Source: Deltaproteobacteria bacterium
GTDB taxonomy: Bacteria; Desulfobacterota; Desulfobacteria; Desulfobacterales; JAHEIW01
Direction: 5' to 3'
Length of the DNA: 64,000 bases
Assembly (NCBI GenBank): GCA_024639185.1
Contig: JAHEIW010000009.1
Coordinates: 1-64,000, forward strand
Part shown: in pieces, positions 9,360-19,046 of the stretch
Layout of the letters: each line of letters starts with the position of its first letter
How positions within the stretch are numbered: the stretch's first letter is position 1
Notes under the pieces: generated by a model
Databases searched by the model: none
Seen by the model: only the letters and a program-made list of their open reading frames with translations
Told to the model about the DNA's origin: nothing
Translations under genes and position numbers: made by a program

Positions 9360-9856
9360 GATGTATCCTTTTTGCGCCCTAAATATAGGGCCCCCACTAA
9401 AGCCACCAGCAGCAGCAGTGAGATTATCTCAATCGCCAGCCAGTGCCGTTGGAAAAGGTATTCACTGAAGGCCTCAGGCCTGGCCAGCGCTATTGTAAGT
9501 GTAACCTGGCTTCCGGGAGCAGCGGAAATGATCACCGCACCGATAACCAGATAGACCAAGCCCATCAGCGCGACGGGCACCCATTGTCGCATCGGAAACA
9601 ATTTTTCTTCGTCAGGAACCGCTTTGACCATCATAATGATAAATAAAAATAAGATCATGATGGCACCGGCATAGATGATCACTTCCAGTACCGCCAGCAG
9701 GGGGGCGCCGAAAAGGTAGAACATCATGGCGGTGCCAAAAAACGAAAAAACCAGATACACCACGGCATGCACCAGGTTGCGACGGGTAATCGCCAGACCC
9801 GTGGTCAAAACGATAGTGGCGGCTAGAATGTAGAATATGATGGCGTAGATGGTCAT
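9356..9856 (-). CDS. nuoJ: NADH-quinone oxidoreductase subunit J
   Basis: This 166-residue protein has five predicted membrane helices. It contains the AVVYLVFSFFGTAMMFYLFG stretch (about 31-50) and LLAVLEVIIYAGAIMILFLF (about 53-72), which are characteristic of NuoJ/ND6; the pi-bulge helix lies in the second. It overlaps nuoK by four bases. A 114-base gap holding a family E hairpin separates it from nuoI. Confidence 0.95.
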   Translation of the reverse strand: MTIYAIIFYILAATIVLTTGLAITRRNLVHAVVYLVFSFFGTAMMFYLFGAPLLAVLEVIIYAGAIMILFLFIIMMVKAVPDEEKLFPMRQWVPVALMGLVYLVIGAVIISAAPGSQVTLTIALARPEAFSEYLFQRHWLAIEIISLLLLVALVGALYLGRKKDTS

Positions 9857-9866
9857 AATTTTAAAA

Positions 9867-9969
9867 CCAGAGAACAGAGGTCAGACGACAGATGGCAGAT
9901 GGCAGATGGCAGATGCATATCGTAATTATCATTTTTTCTGTCTTCTGTCTTCTGTCATCTGTCATCTGG
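9867..9969. repeat. Word-repeat hairpin, family E, in nuoI-nuoJ gap
   Basis: The left arm (9867-9916) reads as repeated CAGA words and contains about three and a half copies of the 7-bp unit GATGGCA. The right arm (9937-9969) is the reverse complement type, TCTGTCTTCTGTCATCTG. The apex is A/T-rich. Related CAGA words recur inside the element at 46813. Confidence 0.75.
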
Positions 9970-9970
9970 G

Positions 9971-10507
9971 TCATGGCAAATTGCTCTTAATGTTGACTGG
10001 CCTCTCCTCCTTGATATGTTCCCCTTTCTGGCCAACGTCGGTCGCTACACCGGCATATTTATAGAAATTGTATTCTTTATCTTTGCCCTGGTGGTCGACG
10101 AGCAGATCTTTTTTCTCATACACGAAGGACAGGATGTCATTTTTGCAATTCTCAAACTGAGGAGTCAACTGAATGGCCGATGTCGGGCAGGCCTCCTCGC
10201 AAAAGCCGCAATAGATGCAGCGCGCAAAGTTGATGCGAAACCATTGCGCATAGCGCCGGCCACCCTCTTTTTCGGCAGATTGCATGGAGATGCAGCTGAC
10301 CGGACAAACCGCCGAACACAGATAACAGGCCACGCAGCGTTCGGCACCGTCCGGATCCCGGGTCAAGATGATACGGGCCCGGCTGCGCGCCGGCAGCGGG
10401 CGTTTGTATTCAGGATATTCTTCCGTTATAGGCTTGCGAAAGAGATGTTTGAAGGTTGTCGCAAAACCAATCGCAAGTGCTTTAACGGCTTCGATGGCAT
10501 CTTTCAT
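9971..10507 (-). CDS. nuoI: NADH-quinone oxidoreductase subunit I (2x[4Fe-4S])
   Basis: This 178-residue peripheral subunit carries two ferredoxin-type motifs, CVACYLCSAVCPVSC at about 58-72 and CIYCGFCEEACPTSA at about 97-111. They ligate clusters N6a and N6b, which pass electrons from NuoG towards NuoB. The amino-terminal region has the usual amphipathic GFATTFKHLFRKP membrane-associating helix. The carboxyl tail of about 40 residues beyond the cluster domain is Lys/Glu-rich and slightly longer than in some homologues. The ATG at 10507 is clear. Confidence 0.96.
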   Translation of the reverse strand: MKDAIEAVKALAIGFATTFKHLFRKPITEEYPEYKRPLPARSRARIILTRDPDGAERCVACYLCSAVCPVSCISMQSAEKEGGRRYAQWFRINFARCIYCGFCEEACPTSAIQLTPQFENCKNDILSFVYEKKDLLVDHQGKDKEYNFYKYAGVATDVGQKGEHIKEERPVNIKSNLP

Positions 10508-10552
10508 GGATTAATTGCATCTTTCTTTTTTATGGGTATGTATGTAAACGCG

Positions 10553-10663
10553 ATGTTGGTTGTTGGTCGTCCGTTGTCCGTTGAGGTATCGGGCGTTTTT
10601 TGTTTTCTTTAATTTAATCCACAACTCGATTGCAACGGACAACTGACAACAAACAACGGACAG
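10553..10663. repeat. Word-repeat hairpin, family F, in nuoH-nuoI gap
   Basis: The left arm at 10555-10588 is built from GTTGTCCGTTG-type words and the right arm at 10630-10663 from their complement (CAACGGACAACTGACAAC). This family was seen once in the window. Confidence 0.7.
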
Positions 10664-10666
10664 ACC

Positions 10667-11653
10667 CTATATTAATAGAATTGCCCCCGTCACCATAATA
10701 TTTATAAGTGACAGCGGAATGAGCACCTTCCAGCCCAGCGCCATGAGTTGATCATAGCGCAGCCGCGGCAGGGTTCCGCGAACCCATATCATAATCAGCG
10801 CCACCAGAATCATTTTAATCAATAGCCATACCGGCGGTGGCAATATCGGACCGCGCCATCCTCCCAGGAACAGAACCGCCACCAGGGCACCCAGCACCTG
10901 TAAATGAACATATTCGCCCAGAAAAAACAGGCCGAAGCGGATACCGCTGTATTCAGTGTGATAGCCGGCGCCCAGCTCATTTTCGGCTTCGGGCATATCA
11001 AAGGGAATGCGTTTACTTTCAGCCATGGCACTGATCATAAAAATGACAAACGCAAAGGGTTGAACGATGATAAACGGGTAATTTGCCTGGGCATTGACGA
11101 TATCCACAATGCTGAATGAATCCGCCAGCATGATGATCGGCACCAGGGAAAGACCCAGGGCAAGCTCGTAGCTGATCATTTGAGCCGCGCCCCGAATACC
11201 GCCCAGCAGGCTGTATTTCGAGTTGGAAGCCCAGCCGCCCATGGCAACGCCGTAAACCCCTAAGGATGAAAGTGCAAATATGTACAGCAGTCCCACATTG
11301 AGGTCGGTAATTACGAGCGGGACTTGGCGGCCCCAGAGCGTCAGATGACTGCCGAATGGGACAACAGCAAACATCATCAGGGCGGTGGTGGCAACCACGG
11401 CCGGCGCCAGCAGAAAAATAAAACGGTCGGCCGCAGCCGGCACGATGTCTTCCTTGATGAGCATCTTTATGGTATCCGCGATCGGCTGCAACAGACCGAA
11501 CTTACCGGCCCGGTTTGGGCCGTAGCGGATCTGCAGGCGTGCCAAAAACTTGCGCTCCACCCAAACGAGATAGGCAGCCAGCAGCAGCAGCGCCAGAAGC
11601 ACAACTCCCAGTTTTACGATCAGGATGATGAATCCAAAAATCCAGTCTGGCAT
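10667..11653 (-). CDS. nuoH: NADH-quinone oxidoreductase subunit H
   Basis: This 328-residue protein has about eight or nine membrane helices. It has the quinone-chamber signature ERKFLARLQIRYGPNRAGKFG at about 33-53, and AESKRIPFDMPEAENELGAGYHTEYSG at about 208-234, which holds the conserved acidic residues linking quinone reduction to proton pumping. Length is normal. It joins the peripheral arm to the membrane arm. Word-repeat hairpins lie on both sides. Confidence 0.96.
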   Translation of the reverse strand: MPDWIFGFIILIVKLGVVLLALLLLAAYLVWVERKFLARLQIRYGPNRAGKFGLLQPIADTIKMLIKEDIVPAAADRFIFLLAPAVVATTALMMFAVVPFGSHLTLWGRQVPLVITDLNVGLLYIFALSSLGVYGVAMGGWASNSKYSLLGGIRGAAQMISYELALGLSLVPIIMLADSFSIVDIVNAQANYPFIIVQPFAFVIFMISAMAESKRIPFDMPEAENELGAGYHTEYSGIRFGLFFLGEYVHLQVLGALVAVLFLGGWRGPILPPPVWLLIKMILVALIMIWVRGTLPRLRYDQLMALGWKVLIPLSLINIMVTGAILLI

Positions 11654-11715
11654 AAACCTATCCGTTCGCTCGATTACCTATCCCGTAATTAATGACATGA
11701 CATTTTATCGTTATC

Positions 11716-11793
11716 TGTAGGGGCGGGGTTTATCCCCGCCCAAAAAGCTCCATACCCGCTTCGATACAGGCGGGCTTAAAGCCCGCCCCTACA
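11716..11793. repeat. GC-rich double palindrome, family H, in nuoG-nuoH gap
   Basis: Two short palindromes, GGGGCGGGGTTTATCCCCGCCC (11719-11741) and GGCGGGCTTAAAGCCCGCC (11769-11787), form the arms of a larger inverted repeat. Its edges are TGTAGGGGCGGG and CCCGCCCCTACA. Repeats of this look (GTAGGGGCGGGCTTTAAGCC type) occur in many bacterial genomes. Read through on the minus strand it gives a false open frame (GAGFKPAC). Confidence 0.8.
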
Positions 11794-11854
11794 TTTGCAA
11801 CTTTTGGGACACCGATATTTACCGTACGGCAACCTTTGCCTTTAGCATATTCGC

Positions 11855-14353
11855 CTATTCTACCTTTCGGATCTGATCTCTTCGAATCCGCGTCTGGCCG
11901 GTCTCCATTTGTTGCCAATTCAGCTTGCCATCCCGTGGGATGATGAGCATTGCGGGAGCCATATTTTCGACCACCTGCAATCTGGCTTCGATAACTCCAC
12001 CGTTTAGCTCAAGGGCCACCTGATCTCCATCATTGAGGTTCAGCTGCTGGGCGTCAGATGAATGCATGCAAATACACGGCGCGTTGGCCAATTCCTGCAA
12101 ACACGCTGAATAAGCAGATAGCTCTTCAGTGCCAAATGTGCGTTCGGTGACCAGCACCTCCAGCCGGCCATCGTCGGTGGAACCGCCGTTTGGCTGCTGG
12201 CACTCAAAGTGTTTCTGAGAATTTGGCGCCTGGAAAAAGCGGGTGCCCAGCGGTGGAATTTGGGCAAGACCCGGCAGCTGGTTAAACCCGGATTCGCTTT
12301 TAATCAACCAGTGTTGTATGTCAGTCCGTAAATCATTGGCATTTATCTGCTGCCCGATGTCTATCAATTGGGCCAGGATCTGCCAGGCGGCCTGGGGTTC
12401 AACACCCGGGATTTGCGAGTCGTATATTCGGGGGGGATGGTCGCCGTTACCGGTTTCAGCTATTGGAATACCGCCCCGATAGGCAGGTTCCACCACTTGC
12501 ACCCTGCCCTCCTGGTTGATGTAGATGCCGCCGCTCTCATAGAGGGTTGTTGTCGGCAAGAAAATATTTGCTTTTGGTACTACCTCAGAATTGACATAAT
12601 CCGTGACGGCCAGCAATTCTAATTTTTGCAGGGCCTGTTCAATCCGCTGTCGATCCGGAAATTGCCAGAGCGGATTGCATTCAACCAAAATCAGCGCTTT
12701 GACGGAACCCTGCTCAATGGCTGTGATCAGTGTTTCAACCGAAACGTTTTCATCTGTCAGGAGTCCGGCCGCAAACGCATTGGTTCCGGGCATTACATAA
12801 AACAACCCGGCCGCTTTGCCGGCGGCCTGCAGCAGGGCAGCACAATCGGCCGCCAGCGCTGGCGTCTGGCGACTCACGATTTCAGTGCCGCAGACCATAA
12901 CGGGTCGTTGGCAGGTTTTTAGTTTTTCGGCCAGTGTATCTATTTCTGTCTGCTGGAAGGTAAATGTCTGCTCTCCGGCTGCAAGCGATGAATAAAATTC
13001 ACGGGCGGGCGCGTCCAACTTATCGACCACCGCAGCGTCAAGTGCGGTGTTGATCACAGCGCCGAAGCCAGTATGAATCGCATCCGGATCGGCCGGCAGA
13101 TGCGTGAATTCACACGGCAAGCATACGGGTCGCGGATCGAAAACAGCAATCGTTGCCCCCTTGCGCTGGGCCTGTCGCAGGGCCAGCGCCAGCATTGGTG
13201 CTTCGTTTAGCGGATCGGCACCCAACACGGCCACAAAATCGGCTGATTCAATTTCACGCATTTCGACCGCCAGATCCGGATCAAGCACAGAAATAGCTGT
13301 TTTTACTTTCGCGGTGATGGCATCATCTATAAGATAGGCCGGCGGCTGCCAGCTTCGGGCCTGGCTGACGCGTTTGATCATGGCCAGCGTTTCAAGGCTG
13401 TTGCGGCTCGAACCGGCACAGGCAATTGCTGCGCTGCCATCCGTATCCACAATGGCCTGCAGCCGTTGTTTCAAAACTGCCAGCCCTTCATCAATGGATG
13501 CGGTTTGGCCGTCGAAAAGAGCCGTGCGGGGGCGCTGTTTCAGACTGTTATATGAAAATCCATAACGGCCTCTGTCACAGATAAAATGCCCGTTGATGGC
13601 TTCGTTCAGACGGGCCTCCTGTCTGACGACTTTGCGATACCGGCTGCTGGCGATGGTATGGCAGCCCAAAGAACAATTAATGCACAGCGACGGGCTGCGT
13701 TCATAATCCCAGCGCCGGCCGAAATAGCGTGAGGGCTTATCCGTATAAACGCCGGTCGGGCAGATATCGATGAGGTTACCTGAAAAAGGGCTTTCCAGAA
13801 TCCCTTCCTCAAACCGTCCAAAATAGGTCTGGTTAGCGGATTGCATCGCACCCAGATCCCGATAACCGTTAAATTCCTGGTAAAAACGGGAACAGCGGTA
13901 ACAATGGATGCAGCGGTTCATCTCGTGTTGAATTAACGGACCCAGATACTGGTCATGATAGGTGCGCTTTTTACCCGGATATCTGCGGATGCCGTGGCCG
14001 CCGGATACCGTCATGTCCTGCAGCAGACAATGCCCGCCCGCATCGCAAACCGGGCAATCATGGGGGTGGTGCAACATGAGCCATTCAATCACCGATTTGC
14101 GAAATGCCACCGCTTCTTCATCAGTGGTTGACACGACCATATCATCCTGGGCATCGACCATGCAGCTCATCTGCACCCCTTTAAAGGGACCCTGCAGAAA
14201 TTTAACCGCGCAGACACGGCAGGCGCCGACGGATCCCAGGGCCGGGTGATAGCAAAAGCGCGGAATCATGATTCCGAGCTGTTCCGCCGCTTCGATCACC
14301 TTGGTTCCCGGTGCGACTTCTATGTCGCGGTCGTCGATAATAATTTTAGGCAT
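11855..14353 (-). CDS. nuoG: NADH-quinone oxidoreductase subunit G
   Basis: Starting at the ATG at 14353 (a TTG two codons upstream is less likely), the protein has 832 residues. The amino part holds a [2Fe-2S] site (CYHPALGSVGACRVC, about 35-49). Next comes the His-Cys3 site HDCPVCDAGGHC (about 97-108) and a [4Fe-4S] site CIHCYRC with the later DICPTGVY Cys (about 145-200). Then CINCSLGC (about 224-231) opens the molybdopterin-oxidoreductase-like domain, as in NuoG proteins with the extra N7-type cluster. The rest is the degenerate molybdopterin-type fold and a carboxyl beta-barrel. It receives electrons from NuoF/NuoE and passes them to NuoI. Confidence 0.95.
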   Translation of the reverse strand: MPKIIIDDRDIEVAPGTKVIEAAEQLGIMIPRFCYHPALGSVGACRVCAVKFLQGPFKGVQMSCMVDAQDDMVVSTTDEEAVAFRKSVIEWLMLHHPHDCPVCDAGGHCLLQDMTVSGGHGIRRYPGKKRTYHDQYLGPLIQHEMNRCIHCYRCSRFYQEFNGYRDLGAMQSANQTYFGRFEEGILESPFSGNLIDICPTGVYTDKPSRYFGRRWDYERSPSLCINCSLGCHTIASSRYRKVVRQEARLNEAINGHFICDRGRYGFSYNSLKQRPRTALFDGQTASIDEGLAVLKQRLQAIVDTDGSAAIACAGSSRNSLETLAMIKRVSQARSWQPPAYLIDDAITAKVKTAISVLDPDLAVEMREIESADFVAVLGADPLNEAPMLALALRQAQRKGATIAVFDPRPVCLPCEFTHLPADPDAIHTGFGAVINTALDAAVVDKLDAPAREFYSSLAAGEQTFTFQQTEIDTLAEKLKTCQRPVMVCGTEIVSRQTPALAADCAALLQAAGKAAGLFYVMPGTNAFAAGLLTDENVSVETLITAIEQGSVKALILVECNPLWQFPDRQRIEQALQKLELLAVTDYVNSEVVPKANIFLPTTTLYESGGIYINQEGRVQVVEPAYRGGIPIAETGNGDHPPRIYDSQIPGVEPQAAWQILAQLIDIGQQINANDLRTDIQHWLIKSESGFNQLPGLAQIPPLGTRFFQAPNSQKHFECQQPNGGSTDDGRLEVLVTERTFGTEELSAYSACLQELANAPCICMHSSDAQQLNLNDGDQVALELNGGVIEARLQVVENMAPAMLIIPRDGKLNWQQMETGQTRIRRDQIRKVE

Positions 14354-14420
14354 ATACAACGCTCGTACACAGTTAAAGTCTTCAACAAGATCCGCAATAC
14401 GGTCAAACGATTCCTAATCC

Positions 14421-14542
14421 ACTGGAATACTGGAAAGATGGAATGGTGGAATGATGGGTACCGAAGACTGAGATCGAAATCCGATTAAGGCAACATCCTT
14501 TTAGTACCCAATATTCCATTGTTCCAGCATTCCAACATTCCC
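14421..14542. repeat. Word-repeat hairpin, family C, in nuoF-nuoG gap
   Basis: The left arm (14421-14460) is a tandem of TGGAATGNTGGAA words. The right arm (14504-14542) is the complement, ATTCCATTGTTCCAGCATTCC. The family recurs at 31323 and 38741 with the same word and orientation, but with unrelated apex sequence. Confidence 0.8.
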
Positions 14543-14605
14543 TAAACTTCAATTCGCAAAAAATACGATTATCTGCTTACATCTGTATAACAACACAATT
14601 AGCGC

Positions 14606-15877
14606 CTACTTGAAAGGGCATGCCTTCTGATGAATATGCGCCTCGACCTCTTCACGGAAATGTCTCAGCAAACTTTGCAATGGAGCGACAGCTCCGGGCG
14701 CATAAGCACAATAGGCGCTCCACAGCTGCTTACCCATGTCTTCCAGGATCGGGATAAAATCTTGTTCGCCATCACCATTTTCAATTCGAGCGAGCAAATC
14801 GCGGATATAGGGCAGACCTTCCCGGCAGGGAGTGCACCAGCCGCAGGATTCGCGAGCGAAAAATTCGGTCAAATTCAAAGTAGCATCCACCAGGCATGTG
14901 TGCTGGTCAAACACCATAATCGCGCCGGTACCCAGGCGGTTACCCACTTTTTTGAGGGATTCAAAATCCATCTCAATGTTGTAATGTTCTTTAGGTAAAA
15001 AGCCGGTGGATGCGCCTCCCGGCAGGCAGGCCTTGAACTCAGCGCCGTTGAGCATACCGCCGGCATATTCATTGATGATTTCACTCAATCGGATTCCCAT
15101 GGGCAGTTCATAAGCACCCGGCTGGTTGACCTTGCCGCTGATGCAAAATATTTTGGTCCCGGCACCGGTATCGGTGGTGGCAAGATCTTTAAACCAATCC
15201 GGTCCATGGCGAATAATATGCGGCATATATGCAAAGGTTTCGACATTGCTCAAGACCGTGGGCAAATCCCACAGTCCTTTTTCGGTTGGATACGGCGGCG
15301 GCTGCATGGGATTGGGCCGTTTGCCCATCAAAGCGTTGAGTTGAGCAGTGACCTCGCCGCAGATATAGCGCCCACCGCTGCGGTGAACAACTATTTCCAG
15401 AGCGTAATTGCTGCCGAGAATGTTTTTCCCTAAATAACCCGCTTTTTCAGCCAGCTTAAGTTCTCGTTCCAGAATTTTGGCCCCGCTTTCATATTCCGGC
15501 CGGATAAAGATAATGCCTTTTTCGGCCTTGATGCTGTATCCTGCAATGATGATGCCCTCAATCATCATGTGCGGATTGGTGTGGATCAATACGCGATCTT
15601 TGAATGTTCCGGGCTCCATTTCATCCGCATTGCAGACAATGTACCTTGGAAGGGGCGCATCTGTGGCCACTGTTTTCAGTTTAAAGCCTGTTGGGAAAGC
15701 GGCACCGCCACGCCCCAGCAGATTGGATTCATCAATCATTTGAATGATGTCAGATTCGCTATGCTGTTGAAGTGTCGCTTTCAACCCCTCATACCCGCCG
15801 TTTTGTTCGTATTCCGCCAGGGTATTAATATGATCCGGTTTGCGGTTTTCCAATAATATCTGCGGATACGTTTCCAT
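14606..15877 (-). CDS. nuoF: NADH-quinone oxidoreductase subunit F (FMN, NADH site)
   Basis: This 423-residue flavoprotein contains the glycine-rich NADH-binding GRGGAAFPTGFKLK at about 56-69 and the FMN-binding segment around YIVCNADEMEPGTFKDR at about 79-95. A second glycine-rich stretch, AYICGE-like (RYICGEVTAQLNAL), lies near 175. The N3 [4Fe-4S] motif ESCGWCTPCREG is near 345. Length matches the classical NuoF. It is the NADH-oxidising entry point, so this complex I is the NADH-dependent form rather than the NuoEFG-less 11-subunit form. Confidence 0.96.
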   Translation of the reverse strand: METYPQILLENRKPDHINTLAEYEQNGGYEGLKATLQQHSESDIIQMIDESNLLGRGGAAFPTGFKLKTVATDAPLPRYIVCNADEMEPGTFKDRVLIHTNPHMMIEGIIIAGYSIKAEKGIIFIRPEYESGAKILERELKLAEKAGYLGKNILGSNYALEIVVHRSGGRYICGEVTAQLNALMGKRPNPMQPPPYPTEKGLWDLPTVLSNVETFAYMPHIIRHGPDWFKDLATTDTGAGTKIFCISGKVNQPGAYELPMGIRLSEIINEYAGGMLNGAEFKACLPGGASTGFLPKEHYNIEMDFESLKKVGNRLGTGAIMVFDQHTCLVDATLNLTEFFARESCGWCTPCREGLPYIRDLLARIENGDGEQDFIPILEDMGKQLWSAYCAYAPGAVAPLQSLLRHFREEVEAHIHQKACPFK

Positions 15878-15905
15878 AATGTTTTGTTTGATTATTTTGA
15901 TTTTC

Positions 15906-16015
15906 TAACCACAAAGGCACGAAGCTCACAAAGAAGAATTAAATACGAATATAAAAAAAATATTTGCTTTGTTGTATCTTTCACTCTTTGTGCTCTTTGT
16001 GACTTTGTGGTGAAA
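15906..16015. repeat. Word-repeat hairpin, family D, in nuoE-nuoF gap
   Basis: The left arm is 15908-15937 (CCACAAAGGCACGAAGCTCA) and the right arm 15981-16013 (CTCTTTGTGCTCTTTGTGAC...GTGG). Each is a tandem of CACAAAG/CACGAAG words around an A/T-rich apex. Family D recurs at 27142, 36167 and 44309. Confidence 0.8.
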
Positions 16016-16033
16016 AAAAGGTTGTGTACGGAA

Positions 16034-16507
16034 TTAAGCTTCGGATCGCAGCTTTTCCAATATCTGATCAATTTTTCCCGGCGTAAGAGGGCCATAAACT
16101 TTACGGTTAATCAGCATGGCCGGCGCCCGATCACAATATCCAATACAACAGACCGGCAATAGGGTAAACAAACCGTCGGCAGATGTGCCGCCTACCTCGA
16201 TATCCAGCTTCTGACACAGGTAATTCTTAATTGATTCAAATCCGTCCATCCAGCAAATCAGACTGTCGCAAACATGAATCACATACTTGCCCACCGGTTC
16301 TCGATAAATAAAGGTATAGAATGTGGACAGCTCTTCTACTTCCAGTGCCGACATACCCAGCATTGCCGCTGTCTGTTCAACGGCTTCATCGCTTAAATAG
16401 CCATAGTGATCCTGAAGCGCTAACATGGCGTCCACCACCAGCTCGCGCGGATGATCCACATGGGCAATCTGTTTTTCTAAAGCTTCTCTAAGTTCGTCTG
16501 GCAGCAT
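16034..16507 (-). CDS. nuoE: NADH-quinone oxidoreductase subunit E ([2Fe-2S])
   Basis: From the ATG at 16507 this is a 157-residue thioredoxin-fold ferredoxin. It has CDSLIC (CX4C) and CIGYC (CX3C), the four ligands of cluster N1a, and the GTSADGLFTL segment between them. The longer open frame from a TTG at 16618 adds NETNETNRTNLTSL, which is just translated family G repeat, so it is rejected; 157 residues is the usual NuoE length. AAAGAG lies immediately upstream of the ATG with short spacing, so the exact start is moderately certain. Confidence 0.93.
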   Translation of the reverse strand: MLPDELREALEKQIAHVDHPRELVVDAMLALQDHYGYLSDEAVEQTAAMLGMSALEVEELSTFYTFIYREPVGKYVIHVCDSLICWMDGFESIKNYLCQKLDIEVGGTSADGLFTLLPVCCIGYCDRAPAMLINRKVYGPLTPGKIDQILEKLRSEA

Positions 16508-16535
16508 GAGCTCTTTAAAAAGTTTCGTCAAAATA

Positions 16536-16677
16536 CAAAGACTTGTTAAATTAGTTCTATTCGTTTCATTGGTTTCATTGGTTGGCTTAAACCGAACCAA
16601 TTGAACAAATTCAACCAATCAAACCAATGTAACAGATGATACATTTGATAGCCGACTGACACCTGACAGCTGAACAC
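16536..16677. repeat. Word-repeat hairpin, family G, plus solo family A arm, upstream of nuoE
   Basis: The left arm (16538-16585) consists of TTCATTGGTT words and the right arm (16592-16630) of AACCAATTGAAC-type complements, with almost no loop. A solo family A right arm (CTGACACCTGACAGCTGAAC) follows at 16655-16674. It starts about 30 bases from the nuoE ATG, so it would lie within that ribosome-loading region of the polycistronic RNA. Confidence 0.75.
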
Positions 16678-16686
16678 ACCATTATT

Positions 16687-19038
16687 TTAGCGATCAATAT
16701 CCGGCAAAATATAATCAACCGATCCGATGATGGCGATCAAATCCGCTATACTCTCACCCACCACCAGAAGCGGCATCACCTGGACATTAGCAAATCCGGG
16801 GCCGCGAATGCGCACCCGATAGGCATAGCCCAGGCCGTCGCTGACCACATAGTAGCCCTGCTCGCCTCTGGGAATTTCACAGGCAGCGTGAGCTTCGCCT
16901 CGTGGTATTTTGGGGCCCCGGGTAACATTGATGTAATGATGAATCAGGCTTTCGATATCTTTAAGCATATCTTCGCGTCTGGGGATCACGTAACGGTAAT
17001 CATCGGTAATATATCGGCCCGCGGGCATATTATTGGCCGCCTGTTCAATGATGCGAATACTTTGCCGCATTTCTTCTATCCGCACCAGATAACGGGCATA
17101 GCAGTCGCCTTCGGTGGCAGTGGGAACCTCAAACTCAAAGTTTTCGTAGCCCGAATAGGGCATCTTTTTACGCAAGTCCCAATCCAGACCGCAGCTGCGC
17201 AAATTGGGGCCCGTCACCCCCCAATCCATGGCTTCCTGCAGGGAAATTCGGCCAACTCCCTGGGTGCGGGCCTTAAAAATGGGATTCTTACGAATTAAAT
17301 TTTCGTATTCTTGTAGGCGCTTGGGAAATATGCTGACAAACTGATCCACAGCTGCTTTCCACCCCTCGGGCAATTCGGCGGCCACGCCTCCGATTCGAAA
17401 CCAGGAAGGGTGCAAACGTCCACCGGTAATCAGCTCCACAATGTCGAGAATCATCTCCCGCTCGCGAAAGGTATAGAAATTGGGCGTCATGGCACCGACA
17501 TCATGGGCATATGTGGCCAGCCAGACCAGATGGTTGCTCAGACGGTAGAACTCGCTAAGCATGACCCGAATCACCTGCGCCCGTTCGGGTACCTGTATGT
17601 TGGCAAGGGTTTCCACCGCCAACAGATAGGGTAAATCATTGGCCGCGCCGGCCAAATAATCGACCCGCGCCAAATAGGGAATGAACTGGTGCCAGGTCTG
17701 GCGCTCACCAATTTTTTCAACCGACCGGTGGTGATAGCCGATCTCCAATTCGAGACCGGTAATCTGCTCACCGTTCAAGGAGGCAATATAGCGCAGCAAT
17801 CCATGGGTGCTGACGTGATGGGGACCGATGTTTAATATCAACGGCTGCTCGCCATCAGATGTTTTGACATAAACACCGCCATCTAAGGGCTGTAGTTTCC
17901 CGGCATCTTCTCGCGTATAAGGCGCCATTTCAGTCGCCCGGCCCGGGTGGCTTTTACGCAACGGATGTCCCTGCCAATCGGGCGGCATAATGATGCGGTG
18001 CAGATTTGGATGGCCCTCAAAATGAATCCCCATCAGATCGAACACTTCGCGTTCATACCAGTTGGCTGAAGGCCACACGTCGGTAATGCTGCGGATAACC
18101 GGGTCCTGACCCTGCAACGGCACTTTGAGCCGCAGCCGACTGGCCGAGTCAAAAGACAACAGGTGATAGACCATGGTATAATCCGCATAATTTTCCGGTT
18201 GCCGGCGGGCGGATTCATCGATGGCGGTCAGATCATCCAGGCGCTGAAATCTGGGTGTGGCTTCATGCTTAAGATATTTGAGCACATCGACAAGCCGGTC
18301 TTCGGTAACCTGCAATGTGAGCATGTCGGAAGTGGGCTCTATGGGTTGCAGCGCGTCACCAAATCTGGTGCTCAATTCCCGGGACAGGTCCTGATCGGAT
18401 GAACTCAGCGCGATCTGCCGCGGCGGCGGGGTCCACATCAAATCCGTGCGGCTGCCCCGGAAATCAGGCGGAACCACAGAGGTGCCGCGGATAGCCGTGC
18501 CTTGCATACCCGGTCCCCGGGGATCGCGGGATTTGGTCCGGCCGTCCACCCTCAGTGGCGTAACGCTTCCCTGGGTGCCGCCTTTTAAATTAAAAATGGG
18601 ACGGGTGGGACTTTCGGTTTCGATTTTTTTTTGTAATTCCACAATGCCCTGCAGAACGGCCTCCGGCCGCGGCGGGCAACCAGGAATGTAGACATCCACC
18701 GGAAGGATCTGATCAATTCCCTGCACAACACTGTATGCATCGTACATGCCGCCGCAGTTGGCACAGGAGCCCATCGAAATTACCCATTTGGGTTCGGCCA
18801 TCTGCTCATAAAGACGCAAAATAACCGGTGCAATCTTTTTGAAAATCGTGCCGGAGATGATCATCAGGTCGGCCTGTCGGGGAGAGGGGCGCAACACTTC
18901 AGCGCCGAAACGGGCCAGGTCATAACGAGCTGTCAGCGCGGTGGCTTTTTCAACAAAACAGCATGAGAGCCCAAAAAACATCGGCCACAGGCTGTATTTG
19001 CGCGCCCAGTTAATTAAGGCATCGGTTCCGCTTAGCAA
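16687..19038 (-). CDS. nuoBCD: Fused NADH-quinone oxidoreductase subunit B/C/D
   Basis: One uninterrupted frame encodes three normally separate subunits. NuoB comes first, with N2-cluster cysteines C45, C46, C111 and C140 in the numbering of the longest 802-residue reading. An Arg/Pro/Gly-rich linker follows (about 170-250). NuoC (about 255-400) has [20 protein letters not shown]. NuoD (about 405-802) has [14 protein letters not shown] and ends in [12 protein letters not shown]. NuoCD fusions are common; a B-C-D fusion is rare. The longest reading starts at a TTG at 19095 inside nuoA without a ribosome site. I prefer the TTG at 19038, with AAGGA 12 bases upstream, giving 783 residues. The usual GP(Q/H)HPSTHG Pro is Val here. 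It forms the quinone-reducing Q-module. Confidence 0.92.
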   Translation of the reverse strand: MLSGTDALINWARKYSLWPMFFGLSCCFVEKATALTARYDLARFGAEVLRPSPRQADLMIISGTIFKKIAPVILRLYEQMAEPKWVISMGSCANCGGMYDAYSVVQGIDQILPVDVYIPGCPPRPEAVLQGIVELQKKIETESPTRPIFNLKGGTQGSVTPLRVDGRTKSRDPRGPGMQGTAIRGTSVVPPDFRGSRTDLMWTPPPRQIALSSSDQDLSRELSTRFGDALQPIEPTSDMLTLQVTEDRLVDVLKYLKHEATPRFQRLDDLTAIDESARRQPENYADYTMVYHLLSFDSASRLRLKVPLQGQDPVIRSITDVWPSANWYEREVFDLMGIHFEGHPNLHRIIMPPDWQGHPLRKSHPGRATEMAPYTREDAGKLQPLDGGVYVKTSDGEQPLILNIGPHHVSTHGLLRYIASLNGEQITGLELEIGYHHRSVEKIGERQTWHQFIPYLARVDYLAGAANDLPYLLAVETLANIQVPERAQVIRVMLSEFYRLSNHLVWLATYAHDVGAMTPNFYTFREREMILDIVELITGGRLHPSWFRIGGVAAELPEGWKAAVDQFVSIFPKRLQEYENLIRKNPIFKARTQGVGRISLQEAMDWGVTGPNLRSCGLDWDLRKKMPYSGYENFEFEVPTATEGDCYARYLVRIEEMRQSIRIIEQAANNMPAGRYITDDYRYVIPRREDMLKDIESLIHHYINVTRGPKIPRGEAHAACEIPRGEQGYYVVSDGLGYAYRVRIRGPGFANVQVMPLLVVGESIADLIAIIGSVDYILPDIDR

Positions 19039-19046
19039 GCGGTCGC

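Noticed and set aside
9885-9916. Tandem GATGGCA units as a CRISPR-like or VNTR array
   Set aside because: There are no spacers and only about three and a half copies. It is one arm of the family E hairpin.
11730-11918. Small minus-strand open frame with GAGFKPAC
   Set aside because: It is a read-through of the GC-rich family H repeat and the end of nuoG in another frame, with no ribosome site.
16508-16618. Amino-terminal extension of NuoE (NETNETNRTNLTSL)
   Set aside because: It is translated family G repeat starting at a TTG. NuoE is of normal length without it.
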